A DNA stretch of 64,000 bases from Hyphomicrobiales bacterium (GTDB lineage Bacteria > Pseudomonadota > Alphaproteobacteria > Rhizobiales > Rhizobiaceae). Shown piece by piece: positions 25,088 through 33,573 of this stretch (the first letter of the stretch is position 1; each line of letters starts with the position of its first letter). The stretch spans positions 1 to 64,000 of the forward strand of contig UBNQ01000030.1 of the NCBI GenBank assembly GCA_900466875.1, read 5' to 3'. Under the pieces are notes generated by a model. That model was not told where the DNA came from. It made no database searches and worked only from the letters and a program-made list of their open reading frames with translations. The position numbers and the translations under genes were made by a program.

Positions 25088-26320
25088 ATGGCTTTTGCAA
25101 CTGAAAATGACGCGTCGGCCGAGCCGGCTTCGACCAAGATCAGTCTCAACAATGTCTACAAGATTTTCGGCGAACGGCCCGACAGGGCCCTGGACATGGT
25201 CCGCGCCGGCAAGACGAAATCCGAAATCCACGCCCAGACCGGCTGTTCGGTCGGCGTCAACAATGCCAGCTTCGACATCAAGGCCGGTGAGATCTTCGTC
25301 ATCATGGGCCTGTCCGGCTCCGGTAAATCCACCCTTCTGCGACTGCTGAACCGTCTTATCGAGCCGACGGCAGGTTCGATCGAAATCGACGGCAAGGACA
25401 TCACGAAAATGTCCCGCCGCGAACTGATCGATGTCCGCCGCCGCGACATCAGCATGGTCTTCCAGTCGTTCGCGCTCCTGCCCAACCGCACGGTCCTCAA
25501 CAATGCCGCCTTCGGTCTCGAAGTCGCCGGCATCGGTGAAACAGAGCGCAAGGAAAAGGCGCTTGCAGCCCTCAAGGCCGTTGGCCTCGAGGGTTACGCC
25601 GACAGCATGCCCGACCAGCTTTCGGGCGGCATGAAGCAGCGCGTCGGCCTTGCCCGCGCGCTTGCCAGCGAACCGACCATTCTTCTCATGGACGAGGCGT
25701 TTTCCGCGCTCGACCCGCTGATCCGCACCGAAATGCAGGATGAGCTGGTTCGTCTGCAGGCCGAGCAAAGCCGCACGATCGTCTTCGTCAGCCACGATCT
25801 CGACGAGGCGATGCGTATCGGCGACCGCATCTGCATCATGCAGAACGGCAACGTCATCCAGGTCGGCACGCCGGACGAGATCGTCATGAGCCCGGCCAAC
25901 GACTATGTCCGGTCCTTCTTCCGCAATGTCGACGTCTCGCAGGTCTTCAAGGCCGGTGATGTGGCGCGCAAGACCCAGATCACCATCATCGAGCGCCAGG
26001 GCACCACGGCTGCCGCGGCCCTTGAGCGGATGAAGAATTTCGACCGCGAATACGCCATCATTCTCGGTCGCGACAAGACCTATCACGGCGTGGTCAGCCA
26101 GACCTCGCTGGTCGAAAAGATGCGCGCCAAGGCGACCGACCCCTATCGCGGCGCCTTTCTCTCCGAGATCGAACCGATAGCGGCCGATGAGCCCCTGTCG
26201 AACGTGCTTGGCAAGGTGGCGGCCAGCCCCTGGCCCGTGCCCGTCATCGACGACAACAAGCGTTATCTCGGCTCCATCAGCAAGTCGACGCTGCTCGAAA
26301 CGCTCGACCGCGCCAGCTGA
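25088..26320 (+). CDS. proV: Glycine betaine/choline ABC importer ATPase with CBS-like C-terminus
   Basis: 410 residues. The N-terminal extension KISLNNVYKIFGERPDRALDMV is typical of ProV/OpuAA; Walker A GLSGSGKST, Q-loop FQSFALLP, signature LSGGMKQRVGLARAL and Walker B LLMDEAFSALDP are intact. Residues from about 285 to the end form two CBS-like repeats (ending PVIDDNKRYLGSISKSTLL), the ionic-strength or nucleotide sensor of OpuA-type transporters. Its length with CBS domains separates it from short ChoV-type ATPases. It is the first gene of a proV-proW-binding protein-binding protein operon. AGGA lies five to eight bases before the ATG. Confidence 0.9.
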   Translation: MAFATENDASAEPASTKISLNNVYKIFGERPDRALDMVRAGKTKSEIHAQTGCSVGVNNASFDIKAGEIFVIMGLSGSGKSTLLRLLNRLIEPTAGSIEIDGKDITKMSRRELIDVRRRDISMVFQSFALLPNRTVLNNAAFGLEVAGIGETERKEKALAALKAVGLEGYADSMPDQLSGGMKQRVGLARALASEPTILLMDEAFSALDPLIRTEMQDELVRLQAEQSRTIVFVSHDLDEAMRIGDRICIMQNGNVIQVGTPDEIVMSPANDYVRSFFRNVDVSQVFKAGDVARKTQITIIERQGTTAAAALERMKNFDREYAIILGRDKTYHGVVSQTSLVEKMRAKATDPYRGAFLSEIEPIAADEPLSNVLGKVAASPWPVPVIDDNKRYLGSISKSTLLETLDRAS

Positions 26321-26376
26321 TCCCCAGCCGATCACACGCCTTTCCCTTAACCGGCCAATCACCGGAGACAGACATC

Positions 26377-27258
26377 ATGAATTTCGACATCGGTGACGGC
26401 ATCGACGCCGCCGTCAATTACGTTTTGGACAATTTTTCCCCCGTCCTCGACTTCATCGCCAGCCTGATCGGTTTCGTCACCGGCGCCATTCAGGATGCGC
26501 TCACCGCCACTCCCATGCCGGTCGGCATCGCCATTCTCGTGCTTCTCTCCCTGTGGAGAGTGGGTTTCGGCTTCGGCATCCTTACCGGCGTCGCACTCTG
26601 GCTCGTCAACCACATGGGCCTCTGGACGGCGATGATGGAGACCTTGTCGCTGGTCATCGCGTCGACCCTGATGGCCATGCTGATCGGCCTGCCGCTCGGC
26701 ATCGCCATGGCGCGAAAGGATTCGGTTGCGGCCATCGTTCGTCCGATCCTCGACCTGATGCAGACCATGCCGGCCTTCGTCTATCTGATCCCTGCCGCGA
26801 TGTTCTTCGGCCTCGGCGCAGTGCCGGGCGCGATCGCAACCGTGATCTTCTCCATGCCGCCGGTCGTGCGCCTGACCAATCTCGGCATCCGTCAGGTCCA
26901 TGCCGAATTCATCGAAGCCGGCAATGCCTTCGGCTGCACCTCGCGCCAGCTTCTCTTCAAGGTACAGCTGCCCAACGCCATGCCTTCCATCATGGCCGGC
27001 ATCAACCAGACGATCATGCTGTCGCTCTCGATGGTGGTCATCGCCTCGATGATCGGCGCCGGTGGCATCGGCAACACGGTCCTGACCGGCATCCAGCGCC
27101 TTGACGTCGGCACCGGTTTCGAAGGCGGCCTCGCCGTCGTCATCCTGGCGGTCATCCTCGATCGTCTGACGCAATCCCTCGGAAAGCCGCGCGCCGCATT
27201 TTGGAGCCTGCTTTTCAAGAAGACCGAGCGCGAGGAACTGGCAACGGCAACCGCCTGA
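26377..27258 (+). CDS. proW: Glycine betaine/choline ABC importer permease
   Basis: 293 residues, one BPD_transp_1 domain with an N-terminal extra helix region as in ProW. Conserved parts are LIGLPLGIAMARKDS, DLMQTMPAFVYLIPAAMFFGLGAVPG, the EAA-like loop FIEAGNAFGCTSRQLLFKVQLPNAMPSIMAGINQ and MVVIASMIGAGGIG. It forms the membrane channel with ProV. It is followed 66 nt later by the first binding-protein gene. Confidence 0.9.
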   Translation: MNFDIGDGIDAAVNYVLDNFSPVLDFIASLIGFVTGAIQDALTATPMPVGIAILVLLSLWRVGFGFGILTGVALWLVNHMGLWTAMMETLSLVIASTLMAMLIGLPLGIAMARKDSVAAIVRPILDLMQTMPAFVYLIPAAMFFGLGAVPGAIATVIFSMPPVVRLTNLGIRQVHAEFIEAGNAFGCTSRQLLFKVQLPNAMPSIMAGINQTIMLSLSMVVIASMIGAGGIGNTVLTGIQRLDVGTGFEGGLAVVILAVILDRLTQSLGKPRAAFWSLLFKKTEREELATATA

Positions 27259-27324
27259 GCCAAGTCCGCGCCAAACCATGCGGGTGCTGAACCCGCGAAT
27301 GCAAACCTCCCTTAAGGAGAACAC

Positions 27325-28233
27325 ATGCTGAAGACCTTTTCCGTTGCAGGCCTTACCCGTCGCGCCACCCTTGGCGCCACGCTCGGCCTCGCCGCAGCCC
27401 TCATTGCAGGCTCCGCCCTGCCAACCATGGCGCAGGACGTCAAGCCGGTGAAGATAGGCTGGTCCGCGTGGTCCGATGCCGAATTCGTCACCAAGCTCGC
27501 CGCCAAGCTGATCACCGATGAACTCGGCGGCAAAGTCGAACTGGTGCAGACCGATGTGGCTCCGCTCTACCAGGGCGTCAGCCGCGGCGATGTCGACGTG
27601 ATGATGATGAACTGGCTGCCGGCAACCCATGCCGACTATTTCGACAAGGTGAAGAACCGTGTCGAGACGCTCGGCACCGTTTATGACGGCGCGAAGCTCG
27701 GCTGGGTGGTTCCCACCTACATCCCGGAAAGCGAGATCGCCTCGATCGAGGATCTCAAGAAGCCCGAGGTTCAGGAAAAGCTTTCGGGCACCATCCAGGG
27801 CATCGATCCGGGTGCCGGCCTGACGCGCCTTTCGGAAAAGGCCGTGAAGGACTACGCACTCGACGACTACAAGCTGCAGATTTCCAGTGAAGCCGGCATG
27901 CTGACCACGGTCGACCGCGCCTATCGCGGCGAGACGTGGTTCGTCGCCACCTCCTGGAGCCCCCACTGGATGTTCGGCAAGCACAAGCTGCGTTACCTCG
28001 CCGACCCGAAGAAGTCGCTCGGTGAAGCCGAACATGTCAACATTCTCGCGACCAAGGGTTTTGGCGAAGAGAACCCGAAGGTCGCTGCCTTCCTGTCGCG
28101 CATGAAGCTGCCGATCGATGATCTCGAAGCTGCAATGTTTACCGCGCAGGAGACGTCATATGACGAAGCCGTCGCGAAATACATCACGGACCATCCGGAC
28201 CAGATCAAGGCTTGGGTCGGCGACGAAGGCTGA
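27325..28233 (+). CDS. Quaternary-amine binding protein, copy 1 (OpuAC/ChoX type)
   Basis: 302 residues with a signal peptide containing TRRATLGATLGLAAALIAG, cut after TMA-QD (possibly Tat-exported). The OpuAC fold is shown by the WSDAEF segment, NWLPATHADY, PESEIASIEDLKKPEVQEK and WSPHWMFGKHKLRYL. By comparison with Sinorhizobium ChoX, W49, W97 and W211 are candidates for the aromatic box that binds a trimethylammonium group. AAGGAG precedes the ATG. It is about 76% identical to the next gene product (229 of 302 positions by my ungapped hand count), a tandem duplication. Ligand: glycine betaine, choline or proline betaine; not decidable here. Confidence 0.9.
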   Translation: MLKTFSVAGLTRRATLGATLGLAAALIAGSALPTMAQDVKPVKIGWSAWSDAEFVTKLAAKLITDELGGKVELVQTDVAPLYQGVSRGDVDVMMMNWLPATHADYFDKVKNRVETLGTVYDGAKLGWVVPTYIPESEIASIEDLKKPEVQEKLSGTIQGIDPGAGLTRLSEKAVKDYALDDYKLQISSEAGMLTTVDRAYRGETWFVATSWSPHWMFGKHKLRYLADPKKSLGEAEHVNILATKGFGEENPKVAAFLSRMKLPIDDLEAAMFTAQETSYDEAVAKYITDHPDQIKAWVGDEG

Positions 28234-28239
28234 CTGTCT

Positions 28240-28277
28240 CTGTTACGGCCGTGTCCTTGAGGCGCGGCCGTGAACAG
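28240..28277 (+). terminator. Intercistronic hairpin between the two binding-protein genes
   Basis: CTGTTACGGCCG (28240-28251) pairs with CGGCCGTGAACAG (28265-28277) with one bulged base; 13-nt loop. No U-tract follows, so it is more likely an mRNA-stabilising or attenuating hairpin than a full terminator. Confidence 0.5.
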
Positions 28278-28392
28278 CGCATGACATTGCCTCAACTTCC
28301 ACACCGGAAGCCAGACTTTCAAGGCGATTACTGCCTTCGCCGCCATTTAGGGCGGCTGTGCAGCAATCGCCGACCTCCTCCAAGGAGAGCAA

Positions 28393-29301
28393 ATGCTGAA
28401 GACTTTTTCCCGAAATGGCCTGAACCGCCGCGCGGCACTCGGTGCCACGCTGGGGCTCGCTGCGGCGCTTCTCACGACCTCCGCCCTGCCCACCATGGCG
28501 CAGGATGCCAAGACGTTGAAGCTCGGGTACGCACCATGGTCCGATGCCGAATTCGTCACCAAGCTTGCCGGCAAGATCGTCGAGGATAAACTCGGCCAGA
28601 AGGTCGAACTGGTGCAAACCGACGTCGCCCCCCTTTACCAAGGCGTCAGCCGCGGCGATCTCGACGCTATCCTGATGGCCTGGCTGCCGGTGACGCATGC
28701 CGACTATTACGCAAAGGTCAAGGGCAGGGTCGAAACACTCGGCACCATTTATGAAGGCGCACGCCAGGGCTGGGTTGTACCCGCCTATGTTCCGGAAAGC
28801 GAAATCGCCTCGTTTGAAGACCTGAAGAAACCCGAGGTGCAGGAAAAACTGGCGGGTATCGTTCAGGGCACTGAACCGGGCGCCGGTCTGACCCGCCTGT
28901 CGCAGCAGGCGCTGAAGGATTATGCGCTTGATGACTACAAGCTGCAGATCTCCAGCGAGGCTGGCATGCTGTCCGTGGTCGATCGCGCCTACCGCGGAGA
29001 AAAATGGTTTGTGGCGACAGCCTGGAGCCCGCACTGGATGTTCGGCAAATACAAGCTGCGTTACATCGATGATCCGAAGAAATCGATCGGCGGATCGGAA
29101 CATGTCGACATTCTCTCCCGCAAGGATTTCAAGACCGACAATCCGCAAGCCGCGGAATTCCTGTCGCGCATGAAGATACCGCTCGAGGATCTCGAAGCCG
29201 GCATGTCCGACGCGCAGGAAACCTCCTACGACGAGGCGGTCGCCAAATATATCGAAGATCATCCGGACCAGATCAAAACCTGGGTCGGTGAAGAAGGCTA
29301 A
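28393..29301 (+). CDS. Quaternary-amine binding protein, copy 2 (paralogue)
   Basis: 302 residues, collinear with the preceding protein with no gap. The signal region and the aromatic positions W49, W97 and W211 are kept. Differences cluster in residues 41-48, where W46 becomes Y, in 93-100, where N96 becomes A next to W97, and in a surface segment near 240-250. Changes beside the putative pocket suggest the two copies bind different but related amines for one membrane transporter. It has its own AAGGAG site and is followed by a strong terminator. Ligand unknown. Confidence 0.9.
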   Translation: MLKTFSRNGLNRRAALGATLGLAAALLTTSALPTMAQDAKTLKLGYAPWSDAEFVTKLAGKIVEDKLGQKVELVQTDVAPLYQGVSRGDLDAILMAWLPVTHADYYAKVKGRVETLGTIYEGARQGWVVPAYVPESEIASFEDLKKPEVQEKLAGIVQGTEPGAGLTRLSQQALKDYALDDYKLQISSEAGMLSVVDRAYRGEKWFVATAWSPHWMFGKYKLRYIDDPKKSIGGSEHVDILSRKDFKTDNPQAAEFLSRMKIPLEDLEAGMSDAQETSYDEAVAKYIEDHPDQIKTWVGEEG

Positions 29302-29314
29302 CATCTGAACGACA

Positions 29315-29347
29315 AAAGTGGCCGTCCACATCACGGACGGCCACTTT
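29315..29347 (+). terminator. Terminator of the proVW operon
   Basis: AAAGTGGCCGTCC (29315-29327) and GGACGGCCACTTT (29335-29347), a perfect 13-bp stem with a seven-base loop; the TTTG end supplies a short U-tract. Confidence 0.8.
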
Positions 29348-29368
29348 GTTCGACATGGGGACACCTTG

Positions 29369-29626
29369 ATGAGCAATCGAAAATTCGAGCCGGCCTATGG
29401 CATCGACGACACCTTGGGCGGGCGGATCTCCCTTGCCCGTGATGCCCGCGACATCTCCGTCGACGAGGCTGCCCGGATTCTGGGCGTGGAGCCCGGCACA
29501 TGGTCGGCCTGGGAAAACGATCGCGCAGAACCTCGCGCCAACCGTCTCGACATGATGGCGGGTGTCCTGGAGGTCAGCGTCACATGGTTGATGGCTGGCC
29601 GAGGCACAGGTCCGCGCTGGCGCTGA
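29369..29626 (+). CDS. Small XRE-type helix-turn-helix regulator
   Basis: 85 residues from the ATG at 29369. Nearly the whole protein is one HTH_3 domain: GGRISLARDARDISVDEAARILGVEPGTWSAWENDRAEPRANRLDMMAGVLEVSVTWLM. No toxin gene or prophage gene is adjacent, so it looks like a solitary regulator. It lies immediately after the transporter terminator and converges on the TetR gene. Targets are unknown. Confidence 0.75.
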   Translation: MSNRKFEPAYGIDDTLGGRISLARDARDISVDEAARILGVEPGTWSAWENDRAEPRANRLDMMAGVLEVSVTWLMAGRGTGPRWR

Positions 29627-29699
29627 TGCGCCACCGATCCAGCGTTTCTGTTCTCGTTCCGGCGCGCAGCCAAAGGCTTAAGCAAGCCGGCGACACGCT

Positions 29700-30320
29700 T
29701 TAGGCAAGCTGGCTGCGAAAACTCGCCAGCAATCTTTTGACCTTGTCGCTGCCGTCCTGGCTCAAGTCGAATTTCTGCCCATAGAGCAGCCAGTCCCAGC
29801 AAATTCCCTTCATCAGCCACTTGAACGTCCTGCTGGCGGAGCGCGGGGTCCATGCGGCCGCGAGGCGATTGTCGTTTGCGGCACGCTCCAGAATACTCTC
29901 CAGATACATCGTGTGTTCCCGGTCGAGCTTTTCCAGCTCGTCCATCACCGGCTGGAACTCTTCGGTCAGATTGGTCCTGATCAGGATCGAGAGAAGTCTC
30001 TGCCTATGCCGGTCTTCCGCAAGTACCTTCAGCCAGTCGCAGGCCATCTTCTCCACAAGCAGCAGCGGATCACGGCCATCGTCGCATGGCGTCTCGACAT
30101 CCGCCATGTTCACGCGCGGCAGATCCGCCGCGTTGTATAGCTCAAGAAAGAGCTCGCTCTTGCTGTTGAAATGCCAGTAGATCGCTCCGCGGGTCACGCC
30201 TGCGGCCGTTGCGATTTCATCGAGCGTGCTGGTGGCAACACCCTTCTCGAAGAAGAGCTTTTCAGCCGCGACCAGGATGGAGCACCGTGTCTCGGCAGCT
30301 TCCGCCTTTGTCCGTCTCAT
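29700..30320 (-). CDS. TetR-family repressor of the AcrAB-like pump
   Basis: 206 residues. The N-terminal TetR helix-turn-helix is clear (FFEKGVATSTLDEIATAAGVTRGAIYWHFNSKSELFLELY), with the AcrR-like C-terminal ligand domain (TetR_C_2 pattern KMACDWLKVLAEDRHRQRLLSILI and a WL-KGI--DWLL end). GGAGG precedes the ATG. It lies 94 nt downstream of the RND gene on the same strand, so it is probably the last gene of the adaptor-RND-TetR transcript, as in Sinorhizobium smeABR. Its operator is probably the imperfect palindrome at 34801-34830 upstream of the adaptor gene. Confidence 0.9.
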   Translation of the reverse strand: MRRTKAEAAETRCSILVAAEKLFFEKGVATSTLDEIATAAGVTRGAIYWHFNSKSELFLELYNAADLPRVNMADVETPCDDGRDPLLLVEKMACDWLKVLAEDRHRQRLLSILIRTNLTEEFQPVMDELEKLDREHTMYLESILERAANDNRLAAAWTPRSASRTFKWLMKGICWDWLLYGQKFDLSQDGSDKVKRLLASFRSQLA

Positions 30321-30414
30321 CCCTCCTCCTTTCCATCAGGCCCGGGCACTCCTCATGTCCGGGTCAGGGCAGTCCTTCCCCCGGAAGCGCGAAAGGCGTC
30401 CGGGGGAAAATCGC

Positions 30415-33400
30415 TCAATGTGTCGACGTGCCGTTCTTGGCTTCGTACTTGCCGCCCATCGGCTCTGCGCGGGCGCTCTTGCTGAACAGCCGCGTGATGA
30501 ACATGAAGAAGGCAGGCACGAAGAAGATCGCGAGAACGGTGGCCGAGATCATGCCGCCGAGAACGCCGGTACCGATGGCGTTCTGGCTGGCGGCGCTGGC
30601 GCCGGTGGCAATCGCCATCGGCACGACGCCGAGGGTAAACGCCATGGACGTCATCAGGATCGGGCGGAAGCGAAGATGGGCCGCTTCCACGGTCGCCTCG
30701 TAGGTGGTCTTGCCTTCGGCACGCAGATCCTTGGCGAACTCGATGATCAGGATCGCGTTCTTTGCCGACAGGCCGACGATCGCGATCAACCCGACGAGGA
30801 AGTAGACGTCGTTGGGCATGTTGCGGATCATCACGGCGGCCACGCAGCCGATCACCCCGAGCGGAACCACGAGCATGACCGAGAGCGGGATCGACCAGCT
30901 TTCGTAAAGCGCCGCCAAAAGCAGGAAGACGAACAGGATCGACAGTGCGATCAGCGCCGGTGCTTGCGAACCGGACTGGATCTCCTGCAGCGACTGGCCG
31001 GTCCATTCATAACCGAAGCCGCTTGGAAGCTGGCCTGCAAGACGCTCCATTTCCGCAATCGCATCACCCGACGAATACCCCGGACCGGCCTGACCCGCGA
31101 TACGTACCGACGGATAGCCGTTGTAACCGACGACCTGCGCCGGACCGCGCATCCATTCGATTGAGGCGAAGGAGGACATCGGCACCATGCCGCCGCTGGC
31201 ATTGCGCACGTTGAGCTTCAGCAGATCGGCCGTCTGCATGCGCTGATTGCCATCGGCCTGCACCGTCACGCGCTGCATGCGCCCCGCATTCGGAAAGTCG
31301 TTGACATAGGTGGAGCCGAGATTGGCGGTGATCGTCGAGTTGATGTCACCGAAGGTCACGCCGAACGTGTTGGCCTTCTCGCGATCGATCAACAGGTTCA
31401 CCTGCGCAGCGTCGGGCATGCCTTCGATACGCAGCCCGGCCAGCATCGGGCTCTTGCCGGCCTCTGCCATAATCTGGTCACGCGCGGCCGCGAGCGCCGT
31501 CTGCCCAAGGCCTGCTCGGTCCTGAAGGCGGAAGGTGAAGCCGGACGAGTTGCCGAGACCCTGGATCGGCGGCGGCGAGAGCGAAAACGCGATCGCATCG
31601 CGAATGCCGAAGATCTTGCCGTTGATGCGCTGGGCAAGTGCTGCAGCCGAATCTTCCGGTCCGCGCTCGCTCCAGTCCTTGAGCGTGATGAAGGCGAGGC
31701 CGGCATTCTGGCCGGATCCCGAGAACGAGAAGCCGTTGATGGCGATGATGCGGTCGACGGCCTTTTCCGCCATCGCGATCTTCTCGATCTGCGCAATCAC
31801 CTCGATGGTGCGGTCGGTGCTCGCTTCTGCCGGCGCCTGCACGTCGACGATCAGAAAACCCTGGTCTTCGTTCGGCAGGAACGAGGTCGGCAGCTGGACA
31901 TAAGCCCAGCCAAGGCCGGCGACCAGCGCCAGATAGATGATCATGAAGCGGCCGGACCGCTTGATGATGCCGCCGACCGTGCTGGAATAACCGTGCGATG
32001 CCTTGTTGAAGCCGCGATTGAAAAGCCCGAAGAAACCCTTTTTCTCGTGGTGCCCGTCCTTGATCGGCTTGAGGAACGATGCGCAAAGCGCAGGCGTCAG
32101 GGAAAGAGCAAGGAAACCCGAAAACAGGATCGACACGACCATCGTCAGCGAGAACTGCTGATAGATGATGCCGACGGCGCCGGGGAAGAAGGCCATGGGA
32201 ACGAAAACGGCCGTCAGCACCAGCGTGATGCCGATGATGGCGCCCGAGATCTGTCCCATGGCCTTACGGGTGGCATCCTTCGGCGACAGTTTTTCTTCCG
32301 CCATGATGCGTTCGACGTTCTCGACGACGACGATCGCGTCGTCGACGAGAATACCGATCGCCAGAACCATCGCGAACATCGTCAGGACGTTGATCGAGAA
32401 ACCGGACGCGTACATGACGGCACAGGTGCCGAGCAGAGCGACCGGCACGACCAGAGCCGGAATGACGGTGTAGCGGATGTTCTGCAGGAAGATGAACATC
32501 ACCACGAAGACGAGGATCATCGCCTCGATGAGGGTATGGATGACCTTCTCGATCGACACGGCCACGAACGGGCTTGTGTCGTAGGGAATTTCATACTGCA
32601 CGCCGGCCGGGAAATACTGTGCCAGCTCGGCCATGACCTCCTTGACGCCTTCCGACGTGGCAAGCGCGTTGCCGGTCGGCGACAACTGGATACCGATGGC
32701 GGCACTCGGCTGCCCGTTCAGGCGGCTGGAGAAGTTGTAGCTTTCGCCGCCGACCTCGATACGGGCAACGTCGCGCAGGCGAACCGACGAACCGTCCGGG
32801 TTGGCGCGCAGCACGATAGAGCCGAACTGTTCCGGCGAGGTCAGCTGTCCCTGGACATTGACGGTTGCGGAAATCTGCTGGCCGATCGGGTTCGGTGTCG
32901 CACCGATGCGTCCACCGGCGACCTGGGCGTTCTGTGCGTCGATGGCACTGACGATGTCACTTGAGGTCAGGCTGAGGCCGACCATCTTGTCGGGATCCAT
33001 CCAGATACGCATGGAGCGCTGCGTGGCGAAGAGCTGTGCGCTACCGACGCCGTCGATACGGCGAATTTCGCCGATGACGTTGCGCTGCAGGTAGTCGCCG
33101 AGACCGATCGCATCCGTATTGCCGTCCGTCGAGGTCAGCGAGACCACCATCAGGAACGATGTACCGGCGCGTTCGACGCGAATACCTTGCGAGGTCACGG
33201 CCTGCGGCAGGCGGGGCTCGGCGCGGGCGATACGATTCTGCACTTCGACCTGCGCCTCACCGATATTGGCACCAGGCGCGAAGGTGACGTTGATCGAGAT
33301 ACGGCCGGAGGATTCAGACGTGGACTCGAAATAGATCAGGCCCGGAACGCCGTTCAGTTCGTCCTCGATGGGACGCGTGACGCTCTGGTAGATGTTTTCC

Positions 33401-33561
33401 GGAGAGGCGCCGGGATAGCTGGTGGAGATGGAGATCTGCGGCGGGGCGACGTTCGGATACTGCGCGATCGGCAGCATCGGAACCGCGAGCACACCCGCCA
33501 GCATGATGAAGATCGCGACGACCCACGCAAAGATCGGCCGATCGATGAAGAAACTTGCCAT
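30415..33561 (-). CDS. AcrB-like RND multidrug efflux permease (HAE1)
   Basis: 1048 residues, the AcrB/MexB length. The N-terminus MASFFIDRPIFAWVVAIFIMLAG and NVAPPQISISTSYPGAS are the HAE1 hallmarks. The proton-relay pair is in AIGILVDDAIVVVENVERIM, and the C-terminal half has VGLSAKNAILIIEFAKD. The short tail ends in KNGTSTH. It is the drug/proton antiporter of a tripartite pump with the adaptor encoded 12 nt upstream; the outer-membrane channel is not encoded here. Substrates are probably amphiphilic drugs or plant phenolics, by analogy with rhizobial SmeAB/AmeAB/RmrAB. Confidence 0.93.
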   Translation of the reverse strand: MASFFIDRPIFAWVVAIFIMLAGVLAVPMLPIAQYPNVAPPQISISTSYPGASPENIYQSVTRPIEDELNGVPGLIYFESTSESSGRISINVTFAPGANIGEAQVEVQNRIARAEPRLPQAVTSQGIRVERAGTSFLMVVSLTSTDGNTDAIGLGDYLQRNVIGEIRRIDGVGSAQLFATQRSMRIWMDPDKMVGLSLTSSDIVSAIDAQNAQVAGGRIGATPNPIGQQISATVNVQGQLTSPEQFGSIVLRANPDGSSVRLRDVARIEVGGESYNFSSRLNGQPSAAIGIQLSPTGNALATSEGVKEVMAELAQYFPAGVQYEIPYDTSPFVAVSIEKVIHTLIEAMILVFVVMFIFLQNIRYTVIPALVVPVALLGTCAVMYASGFSINVLTMFAMVLAIGILVDDAIVVVENVERIMAEEKLSPKDATRKAMGQISGAIIGITLVLTAVFVPMAFFPGAVGIIYQQFSLTMVVSILFSGFLALSLTPALCASFLKPIKDGHHEKKGFFGLFNRGFNKASHGYSSTVGGIIKRSGRFMIIYLALVAGLGWAYVQLPTSFLPNEDQGFLIVDVQAPAEASTDRTIEVIAQIEKIAMAEKAVDRIIAINGFSFSGSGQNAGLAFITLKDWSERGPEDSAAALAQRINGKIFGIRDAIAFSLSPPPIQGLGNSSGFTFRLQDRAGLGQTALAAARDQIMAEAGKSPMLAGLRIEGMPDAAQVNLLIDREKANTFGVTFGDINSTITANLGSTYVNDFPNAGRMQRVTVQADGNQRMQTADLLKLNVRNASGGMVPMSSFASIEWMRGPAQVVGYNGYPSVRIAGQAGPGYSSGDAIAEMERLAGQLPSGFGYEWTGQSLQEIQSGSQAPALIALSILFVFLLLAALYESWSIPLSVMLVVPLGVIGCVAAVMIRNMPNDVYFLVGLIAIVGLSAKNAILIIEFAKDLRAEGKTTYEATVEAAHLRFRPILMTSMAFTLGVVPMAIATGASAASQNAIGTGVLGGMISATVLAIFFVPAFFMFITRLFSKSARAEPMGGKYEAKNGTSTH

Positions 33562-33573
33562 ACGATCGGATCC

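Noticed and set aside
26359..28035. Minus-strand open frame opposite proW and the first binding protein
   Set aside because: It runs across two real genes and their spacer, and has no recognisable motif.
29369..29626. Toxin-antitoxin module
   Set aside because: The XRE-type protein has no adjacent small toxin gene in either direction.
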